From Agelaius tricolor (lineage: Eukaryota; Chordata; Aves; Passeriformes; Icteridae), in NCBI GenBank assembly GCA_023055355.1, contig JALJCS010000035.1, forward strand, positions 5,773,501 through 5,837,500: a DNA stretch of 64,000 nt, read 5' to 3'. The notes beneath the pieces were generated by a model. That model searched no databases. It was not told the DNA's origin and saw nothing but the letters and a program-made list of their open reading frames with translations. The stretch's first letter is position 1. Each line of letters begins with the position of its first letter. Below, in pieces: positions 1-10,600 of this stretch. The translations under genes and the position numbers were made by a program.

Positions 1-640
1 TCCCTGGTTGCCCTGAGAGTCTCTGGGCTGGTTTCTGCTGGCAGATATGGGGTTTTCCTAGAGCAAGGTAAAGCCATGGCTCAAGTCCTGGCTCTGGCTC
101 GAGGAGCAGTTCTCTGTGAACAGGATTTCTGCTCACTGTTACTCAATACCTTGACAGGGAATCCAGTTTAACTAGAGCAAGACAGCTTGGGAACAGCACA
201 ACTGTTGCCCTGTAGATTTGCTTGCTGCATTATCCTGAAATTACAAGCTCAGTAGATAAGAGCTAACAAATTCTGTAACCCTGAGCATGTGATGGAGCTC
301 TTATCTACACCAGTGGAATAGTTGGGTTGTTTTTTGTTGTACCCCAAAAGGAGATGGTTATGCTGATTTTCAATGAAACCGTGCCCTGGGGCCCAGACTG
401 GCTGTACTCTGCTCCTGCTGGCTCCAGCCCTTGGAGCAGACCCTGTGCTGCCAGAGAAGATGTCCTGGAGCTCTTGGTGTCACTGAACAGGCAGGGGCTG
501 CTGCCAGCACTGAGAGCTGCAGGAGGCAGCAACTCTTCCTCTGCCAGGGTCTTGCTGTCCCATGAGAGCTGGTTGAGCTCTGCTCTCTGCTGGGAAGGAT
601 GGGAGGGATTTTGGTTTTGTTCATGTCCTCCTTATTCCAG
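1..640. other. Non-coding stretch, probably intron of the PPxY gene
   Basis: No exon with a convincing frame is visible here. The next exon begins at 641 in phase 0 directly after a polypyrimidine/AG acceptor, so this stretch is most simply the end of an upstream intron. The open frames across it run straight through the 640/641 acceptor and show no family resemblance. The 5' exons of the gene, including any signal peptide and membrane segment, are presumed to lie left of the window. Confidence 0.5.
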
Positions 641-2886
641 GACCGCCCCCCACCCTACTTCAGCAGCAGCCAGCAGCTGGTGGGACCCCAGCATGGAGCC
701 TCACGGCTGGAGAGCACTGCTGAGAACCCCGGCATGCAGGTGATGGCAGGGTCCCTGCTGGGAGCTGGGTGGGAATGGTGCTCATGGGCTTGGAGAGAGA
801 CTCTGGTTATGGAGTTTGCCTGGGGCAAAAGGTGCTGGGCAGCATCTTCTGGTGCTATCCCACAACGTTGGGAAGTGCTGCCAGTATGTAAAAACCCCAG
901 GGGCAGGCAGCATGTAGAGGGAAGGAATATTGCAGAGGATACCACAGTGCCCTGAGGGGTTTGTGCATGAAGTGCCAGTGGTAGATCCTGGGGGCTTGGG
1001 ATCCTGCAGCGCAGGTCGTGGTGTAATTGCCCCCTGCGAGGGTGGATATCCTCTCTGGGTGTTCAAAGGAGCCTACAAGTACCTACAGCTTTGAACCCTG
1101 AACCCTTAACTCAAGGTTGCACCAGGACATAAACTTCTAGTGATGAGAGCCACCATCACACTGACCCTTTTCTGGGAATGCACATTTCTAGGGAGATGAG
1201 CTCTTCTGTGTCGGACGCCCCAGCACGTACCAGCTCCCGTCCTGGGAGCAGCCCCGCCTGCCCAGCTACGAGAGCGTGCGGAAGAAAGATCGCCAGCGAG
1301 AAATCCATCAGATGATTGCCGACAGGTTTGGGCTGTGGGCAGAGCCATCCCAGGAGGTGAGCTCCCCTCCCTGGAGTGGGAGGCTGGCAGAAGCCCATGG
1401 CAGTCACCCATGTGGTTCATATCTGTGTCTTGCTTCACAGTTGGTGGTAGCTGAGGACTCTGTGCTCTGTGATTGCCTTCCAGATAGTTTTTATCTCTGG
1501 GAAAGCACAAAGTGTATCAGGAGGCTCCTTTGGTGTACATCTGTGCTGGTTAATGATCCATCTCTCCTCCCCTGGTGCATTTGCAGAAATGCCTGTACCA
1601 GGAGGCAGGGCAGAACCCCACGGAGAAACGGCAGGCTCTTCAGATCACCTGATCCATACAAGTCCAGGCTGGGAGTGTTATTTTTGGATCTCTAAGGCTT
1701 TCATGGGTTCTTGCTTCCTTCTCCCTGCAGGACACTCCTGGGGACATGCCTTGGTATTACCTTGAAGTGTTTATGGCTTATTTATGAGCAGGAGGCTTTG
1801 CTTGTTATGATAGTTAAGATTTGCACTCCCACAATGTAACAGAGAAAAGTGAGTGCATCCTGCTAAGTAGGTCCTGTGGCAGCATCCTGAGATGCTCCCG
1901 TTCAGAGACCTCATTGTCTAAAGCAGGACAAAAACTTTTGAAACCCGAGTGAAGCATTAGAAGTTCACTGATTTACCTGGATTTTGAGCTCTTAAAGCTG
2001 CACCATAAAGCCTGGCATAGTTAGCCCTTGCCACTCAGTGTTTGGAGCTATTTCTAATGCCTGAAAAGTTCCAGCTTGATATAGTGGAAGGTGTCCCTGC
2101 CCATGCAGGGGTCGGAACTGGATGATCTTTAAGGTCCCTTGCAACCCAAACCATTTTCTAATTCCATGAAACCTGGGCATTGAGGGCACAGGAAAGTAAA
2201 GCTCCAAAGACAAGTAGTTGAGGAACAGCACTGGAGGCTCTTCCCACAACATTGCCATGCCACTTCCTGTCACCTGTGGGAAGAAAGCTAGCACAGCTCT
2301 GCCAAAAGAAATGTGACAAGGCCTGGAGGTTCCTCTCTGTGCAGTGAGACTTGGTGCCAAAACCTGGGTACAACACCTGGTTTGTAGGTACTTGTGTAAA
2401 TCCTAGTAATTTTTCTTTAGTCAAGGGAAAACAAGTGACAGGCCTCTCCCAACAAAAGTCAAGTTTGTTCTGGCCTTCTGCCAAGTCCTTGAAAGGGAAC
2501 AGGGAAGAGCAGGAACATCGCACAGAGTGTGAGGTGAGAATGTGTCTCTCAGCAGGTTTGTGCCATGTTCTCATCTCCAGGTGTTCCCCAGCCTACAGCT
2601 GGCTGCGCTGGGGGACTGTGGGGGTTTAATTTCAGGCTGGTGGCAGTTGTGAGCATTTTCATCTGCTCTGTAAGAAGAGGTGGGATAATCTCCTGGTTAT
2701 TTCTGATCCGCTGTAATGCTCTTTCTCTCTCCTCAATAGATGCCACCTCCTTATGAGCATGCTCTGAGGCATCCTCCAGCTTTCTCAGGAACAGGAATAA
2801 GCTCAGAGACCTTGGACAGACATGGTGTTCCAGACCCTTTCCATGCCCCCCTCAGCTACCAAACTCAGCGGAACACTGCGGTGTAA
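641..2886 (+). CDS. PPxY/LPxY-motif protein, last three coding exons (5' end outside window)
   Basis: Three exons, all phase 0, join to 136 residues plus stop: 641-739, 1192-1356 and 2740-2886. Each has a good acceptor and the first two end at GTGATG and GTGAGC donors. The first begins DRPPPYFSSSQQL, the second contains RLPSYESVRKKDRQREI, and the third begins MPPPYEHAL and ends in NTAV. Two PPxY motifs and one LPxY motif are known ligands of WW domains in NEDD4-family ubiquitin ligases. Such clusters are typical of cytoplasmic tails of small single-pass membrane proteins, and the last residues resemble a class I PDZ ligand. No membrane segment is visible, so that part would lie upstream. I do not recognise the family. 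In human the neighbours of MRPL27 on this side are XYLT2 and TMEM92; this is not XYLT2, and a TMEM92-like identity is only positional. Confidence 0.6.
2067..2166 (+). mobile_element. CR1 LINE 3'-end fragment
   Basis: The stretch reads like the avian CR1 3' terminus: a 'tggaaggtgtccctgccca' type segment, then 'ggatgatctttaaggtccc', then 'caacccaaacca', fading into a degraded terminal ATTCTATG-like repeat. It lies in the intron before the last exon of the PPxY gene, in sense orientation. The 5' part is absent, as is usual for CR1. Confidence 0.75.
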
Positions 2887-4285
2887 GGCCTTGGCCTAGT
2901 GTACTGCTGCTTCCTGTGCTGTCAGCAACTGAAGTGCCTGGGATACCGTTTTCCTCCACAGTGAATGGCCAAACCTTCACCCAGATCCACAATCACCTGA
3001 AACATAGGCAAGACCAACCCAGCCACCAGTGACATCCCTCTTGCAGCACAAGAACAACCACAGAGCCATTGCTGGGTACTGCGCTGAGCAGAGGAACCAG
3101 GGACATCTGCTCAGTCTGGCAAACACCAAAGGCAAAGGTCTAGCTGCTGGAGCTGCACAGGGCAAAGCCAAGGGGAATGTCTGCTAGGCCAGAGCTCCTC
3201 AGGAGCAGCATTTCATACCTCTGTGAGGCAGTACTGCTGGCTGTACAAAGGATCAGACCTCAGGCACTGGTGGTATTGTGCTGCTTCACCTGTTTCTTAG
3301 GTTAGCAAGTGCTTTACTGTATCTGGATTACCTGCCAGGTGGAAATCCTCACCTGTGAGTGGCAGAAGGGATGTGCTTTGGAGCACTGCTGCATGCTCTG
3401 GCACCAACAGCCTCTGTGACTGACAACAGTTCTGTACAGAGCCCACACACGGATCTGGAGAGGTTCCATGGGTTATACCCAAATAGAGACCACCAAGATG
3501 AACCATGGGGCTGGATTTACAGGCTGGGAAAGGACAGATGCACGGACTGAACAGCTGGAGGTCTACATGAAGATGTGAAGCACAGGTGGACACGTGGCTG
3601 ACCCAGTTCACCTGGTCTTCTGCAGAGCAGAATTGTCTAAATAATGTCAACACTGGTGTCCTTACACTTCTGATTTTGATAACCTGTTTTCTACTGCAGA
3701 GTCAATGTTTCAAATTGTTTACAACCCTGTAGATAAAATGAGATCAGTTTGGGCACAACACATTGAGGGTCCTTTATTTTGAGCAATATAAGCTCAAAAA
3801 TGTCACAAAATGACTCAAAGATAAAAGGATGAGTATCCTGGGTAATGCTTTATCATACACCTCCAGCTGCTGAGGCTTCAAATACTAGTCCCAATTTGGG
3901 CATCTTGCCAGGCCCCCTGAACTCAGTAATGAGCTAGAATTAGGCCTGTGAACTTTCCTCACATGGCCAGTGAATGGCACACTCAGATATTTAAGTTAAG
4001 CATTGAGGTGAGTGAGCTAGAGGGAAAAATCCAGCTTCCAGGTACACAGCATAGGTGCATGTGGAAAAGGATCTGTTCTGTAGTATTGTGAATTAAGGTA
4101 CAAATAGAACAGTAATGACTAAAAATGAGCAAAAATAGAGGGAATTATTAGCAGGACAAGTACTGGCACAAGAGTGATTGTAGAGGGAATTCATCCAATG
4201 GCACAACAGACCAGGCTCTCCAGATACTACATGACCATGGTAACATATTCCATGAGCAGCCAAGACCTTCAGCTGCCCCACAGCA
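2887..4285. other. 3' UTR of the PPxY gene and intergenic space
   Basis: No coding exon is supported. It should contain the 3' UTR of the plus-strand gene ending at 2886, and its right end meets the MRPL27 3' end, so the two genes are tail-to-tail. I could not pick a convincing plus-strand poly(A) signal. Confidence 0.5.
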
Positions 4286-4291
4286 TTTATT
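4286..4291 (-). terminator. Poly(A) signal AATAAA for MRPL27
   Basis: TTTATT on the plus strand is AATAAA on the minus strand. It lies about 170 nt downstream of the MRPL27 stop codon, a sensible distance for the short 3' UTR of a ribosomal protein gene. Confidence 0.6.
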
Positions 4292-4459
4292 AAACACTCA
4301 TAAAAATGCCAGCAGATGATCTCAGTGCCTGAACACAGATCACAAGCACTTCAGGAACAAAACCAAATCCTAGAATGGTATCTTCAGAGCCACTCTTGTC
4401 CTCAGATGCCAGTACAGTGTAGAGGTCCTTTCCATCTGTGCCCACATGACACAGCAGGT

Positions 4460-7454
4460 TCACAGCATGTTGACGAGTTTGAAGCTTCCTACCTCTGTGG
4501 TAGGGACAACACTGATAAAAGTTTTATAAAGGACTGCTCCTTTGGGCAGCTGGCAGATCACATCCCTGCTCTCGCTGCTGCGGGGTGGGGGCACGTAGAC
4601 CTCTTTGGTGTATCTCACAATCCCATCCTCCAGGGCATAGAGTGTCTTGTTACGGCCCATCCCCACCTGGGAGAGGATGAGGAGCATTAGAAAGGAGAGG
4701 CTGGACATCCACAACTAAAGCAGATCTGAGCATTGGTCTGCCTTGTTTGATATCCTGGCTTCAACAGCATCTGTTGCTTTATTTTTTTAAATAAAACCAC
4801 ACAACTTGTTTCCAGCAACCAGTTTGCAATGGTGCTCAGTATGAGACACCCATTCCACCCTGAAGCACAAGTGCCCAGTCAGGTCACAGAAGTGTTTGGG
4901 ACAGCAATTACTTGCAGACCTTCCCTGAGTCCCATGAACACAGGTGAGGCTCTGAGCAGGCTCTGTGACTAACACCACAGAATACAAGGATGAGCATTAA
5001 GAATGAGACTGAAAGAGAGGAGGCAGTGAGTGTGGGGCTCTGAGGGGGCGGGGACTGCTGTTCTCAGAACCAAATAGAGAGAAAAGGCCTTACGTGAGCG
5101 CCGGGATGCCAGCGGATCAACCGCTGCGTAGCCAAAATGTTTCCTGCATGGACAAATGCACCTGCAACAGAGTGACACAGTCAGGCTGCAGAGAAAGAGC
5201 TTCCAGAGCCCTTGCAGAATACAAATGATTCTGGGACTTATAAATCCCAGCTTTTGTAGGCATTTTCTAAGGAAAAATTACTTCAAATGTTAAAAGCATC
5301 TGAACAAAAATGCTGTTAGCAGGAAATAAAAGGGCAATGGATAGACCATGGCAAAAAGTCAAATCTCTGAAAAGATTGCTTCTAGGGTACAAGGCATTTT
5401 CTGGCTGATGAAGGCATTTGTTTTACTACATTTACATTGATATGTTTCCATCAGCAAAGCTAGTAATTATTAAGCACTCAACTGCAAGAATCTGCACTTT
5501 GGCTTCTGCTAAACTTTGTAATTCACTCCTTTGTAAACACTGGAAATGCTCAGTTTTTCCACTCAGTGTGGGGGGAAAGTGCAGTGCAGTTATGAGGTGT
5601 CTCACAGTGTTCCCTCCTCCTGGGCTCTTTGGAGAGGCAAAGTTAGAACCAAAGTACATTTTCTGTAGGCAATTTTGGCTGGCAGCTGGCAGGCTCATGG
5701 TGGGGGGAGCTGACTCACCCTGCCCTCCCACCAACAACCCTTGATCATGAGGTTTCACTGATCCTCCCCTTCTTTCTCCTGGAAAAGTGCCCTGCCCACC
5801 TCTTCCTGAAACACTCAACAACTGACACATAGCAGGGGAGAGAAGCTCCCAGTGAAATATAAATAAGACACTGAGACCTACCTTCGACTTTTTTGAACCC
5901 ATAGCGTTTCCCTGGGCTGCGGCCACCTAGGTTTTTCGAGCTGCCCCCACTTTTCTTAGAAGCCCATCTGACAGCAACCAGGCTTGTATGGTGAGTGGTT
6001 AGAACTAGTTTAGGAGAAAGAACAACATCAGCTGGAAAAACTATCATACATAATTCCTTCTGTCAGATGTAAAGGAAGACAGGCTTTAAAATTAAAGGCA
6101 AAGGAAAGCCCTGGAAGAAACAAAAAGTACTTCCAAGATAAATTAGACCAAAAGAGCCTAAGTTCCTTGAAAAAAGGCCACATCTCAAATGCTGCTGCTG
6201 CCCAGGTAAGAATAAAACTCTCAGCAACCATGTTAAATCATGTGCACAAATTTCTGTTTCATTCTCGTAAAATGCAGCACAGGTGTCATTGGTTGCTGTG
6301 GATTGCTCTTACAGTGCTTTGAGAAAAGATGGGTTGTGATTTGTTTCAGTTTCCCCTTTGACCAAATGGAACTCACTCAGACAGTTACATCCTGAAATCT
6401 TATAAATAAGCAGACTCCAAGTCTGGAAAATATATAAACATCTATGACCAGCCAGGAAGAGTGTGAGGAGTATCCTGAAGGAGTATAAAGGTTGAACTTG
6501 TTGGAGGTCTTTTCCAACCTTAATAATTCTGTAATTCTATGATTAAAGGCTCTAGGAAGGAATACAGAGCCCTGGGAGTGGCAAAAAGGTAGTCTGGAGC
6601 ACAGTTTTTTTCATTAACCCTCCCAGTTTAAGGGAAGTGTTTAAGGCTGAACAGGGCTTGGAGCAACCTGGTCTAGTGAAAGGTGTCCCTTCCAATGGCA
6701 GGGGGTAGGAACTGGGTGATCTTTAAGTTTCCCCCCAACGCAAGGCATCATTATCTTAAAATTCTCTTCAGTACCACCTCTTATGCAGGTAGGAGACAAC
6801 CCTAATTTTTCTGAATTCCTCTATTTAGCCCATTAAGCAGCAGGTTAGTGCAGAACAGTGGTTATCTTGTTTCCTTAACCTGAGCGAAACCACTAGTTTA
6901 ACCTAATTAAATCATCATGGATACTCAGTGAGCTGGAAATGTCCCACTGCTGGAAGTGTTCAATCACAGGCTGGATAGGGTTTACTGCAACTTGGTCTAA
7001 TGGAAGGCATCTCTGCCCATGGCAGGGAATTGGAACAAGATGACCTTTAAGATTCCTTCCAACCCAAACTTGTCCATAATTCTAAGAAATACTGTTGAGG
7101 AAAGGGTACAAATCCCCATTAATTTCAGGACATGACCCATTACGTAAAGCTTTTTAGAGATTTTACGATTTATAGGAAATTAGACAAGACGAAGCATAGC
7201 TACAGTTTTACATACACAAACCCGCTCATCGCCATCACCACAGCCTCAGCTCCAAGCAAAGGCGAAAGCCTCGGCCTCGCGCTATCGGTGGTGACGTCCC
7301 ACCAGGGGCGCGACGTCCCACGGGGTGACCTCCCTGGGGCACCTTCTCCCGAGCTCATCCCTCCCGCTCCAAGGCCAGACCGCCGCTCCCCACCGCGCAG
7401 AGGGTAATGAGGTGACACAGGCCCACACTCACACAGCCGTCCCAGCGCCGCCAT
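4460..7454 (-). CDS. MRPL27: Mitochondrial large-ribosomal-subunit protein bL27m
   Basis: Coding exons in transcription order are 7433-7454, 5882-6004, 5094-5161 and 4460-4666, total 420 nt, 139 residues plus stop. Phases 1, 1 and 0 close exactly at good GT-AG sites. The protein starts MAALGRL, a short mitochondrial leader. The L27 core follows: [15 protein letters not shown], then [12 protein letters not shown] and [21 protein letters not shown], ending KLVNML. Bacterial L27 lines the peptidyl-transferase region of the 50S subunit, and the mitochondrial protein does the same in the 39S subunit. Human MRPL27 is 148 residues as I recall, differing mainly in the leader. The gene is head-to-head with EME1, 200 bp between start codons. 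Its 1.4-kb first intron holds three CR1 fragments. Confidence 0.96.
6480..6545 (+). mobile_element. CR1 3'-end fragment in MRPL27 intron 1
   Basis: Short piece with 'ttggaggtcttttccaacctta' leading into 'attctgtaattctatgatta', the degenerate terminal repeat of CR1. Plus orientation, antisense to MRPL27. Only the last ~65 bp survive. Confidence 0.7.
6645..6770 (+). mobile_element. CR1 3'-end fragment in MRPL27 intron 1
   Basis: Contains 'gggcttggagcaacctggtc', 'aaggtgtcccttcc', 'ggcagggggtaggaactggg' and 'gatctttaag', in CR1 consensus order, ending in a decayed tail. Plus orientation. Confidence 0.8.
6930..7090 (+). mobile_element. CR1 3'-end fragment in MRPL27 intron 1
   Basis: Runs from 'ctggaagtgttcaatcacag' through 'gctggatagggt', 'ttggtctaatggaaggcatc', 'catggcagggaattggaac' and 'ccttccaacccaaac' to an ATTCTAAG-like end. 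It is the third CR1 end in the same orientation within 0.6 kb. Confidence 0.85.
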
Positions 7455-7660
7455 CTTGATGGCGCTGCTTCCCCCGCCTCCGCCCGCTGGGAAGGCGACG
7501 CGCGCGCGCGCGTGCTGGGAGGCAATTGGTCCGCTAGCGCCCTCGCTAGCGTTCGGACCAATCACTGCCCACTGCACGCGCCTCCGGGCCAACCAGCGGC
7601 CGGCGCGGGCTTTCCCCTCAGGCGGGCGCGGGTGCCCCTAAGGAGACGGGGGAGATGGCG
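7240..7660. promoter_or_regulatory. Shared CpG-island promoter of MRPL27 and EME1
   Basis: GC-rich, CpG-dense DNA covers both start codons (MRPL27 ATG at 7454 minus, EME1 ATG at 7655 plus), with only 200 bp between them. No TATA box is visible. A (CG)n run lies at 7499-7512. CCAAT boxes face opposite ways at 7525-7529 (as ATTGG) and 7558-7562 (CCAAT). Head-to-head pairs with this spacing normally share one bidirectional, TATA-less promoter. Confidence 0.85.
7525..7562. promoter_or_regulatory. Near-palindrome with divergent CCAAT boxes
   Basis: The left arm (7525-7539, starting ATTGGTCCG) is repeated inverted on the right (7544-7562, ending CGGACCAAT). The only break is four extra bases (GTTC, 7551-7554), and the centre is a 4-base spacer. 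Each arm carries a CCAAT box, the NF-Y site, on opposite strands. It lies within 15 bp of the midpoint between the two start codons. Confidence 0.75.
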
Positions 7661-10600
7661 GAGAGCGAGTCGGGATCTGAGAGCAGCGAGGAGGAGAACC
7701 TGCCCTCCTTCGCCTACCTGCTGCAGCCGTCCCCATGCCTCGGCGAGCCGAGTCGCCCGCGGTCGCCATCTCCTGAGCCTGAAGTGGCAGAGGTGGTCAA
7801 GATGGTGAGCAGCGGGAGCGAAGAGGGGGTGGACGTTGTCCCTTTGCACGAGAGGGTCAAGATGAGGGTGGGAGCGGAGCCTGAGCCTTTCAACCTGGGC
7901 GCTTATGATGAAGGTGAGGCATCTGGGCTTTGTGCTAGTGGTGACCTGATGGCTCCTGGGAGCGAAGGGCTTCGGCAAGACCTGACGCCGTCAAGAGAAG
8001 TAGTTTGTGATAGTGAGACTGGTACACGCGGTGTTGAGAGATCCTCCTTGTGCTCCTTGCCAGTCGACTCTGACAGGCCTAGTAGCCCCCCGGTAAGCAG
8101 AGAAAGGCCAGAAACATCGCTCCCTCTTAAGAAGCGACAATATAGTCAGAAGGAACGGGAGGCAATCTGCCAGAATGCGTGGCAGAGAAGGAAAGAGCAA
8201 GAAGCAAAGAGGAGGAAGCAGGAGGAGGAGAAAGAGAGGAAGAGAGCCGTTGCCAAGATGCTGAAGGCTCAGCGGCCAGGAGAGTGCCAGAAATACATAA
8301 CAGTGGTGCTAGATCCAGGTAGTTGTCCTCACAGCCTGCTGCTGCCTTCTACTGACTGTTGTCTCCTCTCTGGAGGCCTGACCCATGCATCGATTTCAGT
8401 CATCTTACAGGTAGAAGGTGGTGAGCAGATCCTTAGTGCTTTGCAAGCTGCCAATTATTCCTGTGTGTTTGAGAACCACGCTGTTCCCTGCAGTATCACC
8501 TGGAGGAGAAAGACATCACAGGTATGTGAGCAAAATTTTGATAATTTCGTCCTTTTCCTCATGTGTTATTTGCAGTCATTAGTAATTGTATTTAGCAACC
8601 CAAGTGAACACCCTCTAATTTCCCTGCTCAGAGATCTGAGTGGGAGTCTGAGTGAATTCTAAACAGACTATGGCCTGTTTGTTTTCGTATCTGAACAGAT
8701 GGGAGGAGGAGATGAATGGACAGAAGAACCAAATGTTCTGGTTCTGCTTGGCTTAGAGGAGTTTTTGTCCATGGCTCACAGCTACAAGCAAGTGAGGATG
8801 CTTATGACTTTTGTGCTCCTGAACATGCCTTGATGTAAAACCAGTGTTTTGCCATCCCTCTTAGTGGCAGGAAGGTTTTGGTGTGGGAGGAATGCAGGGT
8901 TTCACTGAAACAGAAATCTGGGTGTAGAAGCCATTAGTGAGCTGTATAATGTAAAGTTCTGACAAGCTTTCTTGCTAGTTAAAATTTTTCACACATTCCT
9001 CTGAAGAGTTACATTGTTACATCAAGTGGGGTTTTTTTTTTCCTTCTTTCTGCAGACCTACAACCAGGGCAATAATTTGCTATGCTTCTCTGTATACCTC
9101 AAGATTGTTTAACTCCTTGTTTTTCTCATTCATCTTTGTAGAATGCTGATGGCTGCGCAGAAAGGCAGAAGGAGACCCTGCAGAGCTATGTGGCTCATAT
9201 GATGGAGAAAATGCCTGGGAGAATTCTGGCTCTGGCAGTAGTTGGAGTAGAAAATTATTTCAGGTCAGACTTCTTCCCTCCAAATGTTTCTGTGTTTTCT
9301 CTGGGCTTGAAAAATGCCATAGGTGTTTATGTCAATTCTTTCTAGCAGAGACTGGAGTATAAGAGGTATTCCCAGAACTGCTCCACCACTTTTTATACAG
9401 AAACAGAAGCAAAGGTCCATCCAGACTGTCACCCCAGTCTTACTTTACTCTTTTTAGGTCTCTCCAAGTTCAGCCAAAACAAAGGCTGCGACAGACAGCC
9501 ACAAGTGGGAATCAAGAGAAACGGGGAGAAAGGAGAAAAAAGGAAGCTAAGGATTCTAGCTTGGACTTATCCAGAATGGATGTGAAAGAAGTGAGTGCTT
9601 TTAAAACACATGCAACCATCATCTGTTGTCTCCCAGTATTTGAACATTTGACCCAGTCACACAATTTTGTACATGGGAGTACGTGGCTTTCATTATTCAT
9701 TTGTCCATCAGTCTATGGACAGAAGTCTTTGGGTTCAGCTCCCCACTGCTCAGTCATGTACCTGTTTCCACAGAGACTGATGTGTCTCATTCACCTGGAT
9801 ACTGATGTCAGTCGCAGCACCTCTTGCCCTTCATGGCCCATTGGCAAAGGCCACTGGTGGTGGCTTGTTTGTAACAAGAGCCACGGAGGAGCTGAGGCAG
9901 CTTAGAGGACACTGAGGTGATATTAACTGTCAGGAGACAGACTGCCCCTAAATACTTCAGTGTCCTAACTGTTCCCAAAATTGAGAGTGAAGGTTCTTGT
10001 CCTACAGCAGGAGGTTTGTGACCCTTTTCTGCTTCAGACAAATATGGAATTTGATGCAGCATGACTGATTGTGCCATTTGTTATTCCCAATGGTGATACA
10101 GGCCCTGGTGGATCTGCAGCTGAGCACACAAGTCCAAATCAGCATTTTTGAGAGCAGTGAGGAGCTTGGGGAATATGCCACTATGTTCACAAAAGCTGTG
10201 GCTGAAGCACCATACAAGTGAGTAAGCAGAGGAGATTTGGTCCTACCTTTGGAGAGGCTGCACTTTGAGCTACTGGGAAGGAATAGAAGGTACAACACAG
10301 GGTATAATGGTTCCTAAAGGTGCAGGTGACAGAGCATCTGCTCTTGCAGCTCCTTCAACAAAGGACTTGTTCTTGAAATTGATATCCTGCCCACAGAGGG
10401 GTCAGGACAAACCCTGGTTTTATAGTCACAAGCTGGTTTGGGTTGGAAGGGACCTTAAAGATCATCTAATCCAACCCCCTGCCACGGCCAGGGACATCTT
10501 CCACTACACTGGGTTGCTTAGTGCTCCATCTAACCTGACATTGAATGATTCCAGGCATGGGGTATCCGCAACTTCCCTGAGTATCTGCAGCTTCTTTGGG

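Noticed and set aside
5432..5926. 164-codon minus-strand frame overlapping MRPL27 exon 2
   Set aside because: It continues from the exon into intron sequence beyond the GTAGGT donor; the L27 core resumes only in the exon at 5094-5161.
7655..8662. A 335-codon open frame running from the EME1 start
   Set aside because: It reads through intron 1 (8319-8399) in frame and then past exon 2. EME1 homology resumes only with [12 protein letters not shown] after the AG at 8398-8399, and ends at the 8521 donor, so the intron is real and the frame is an accident of its length.
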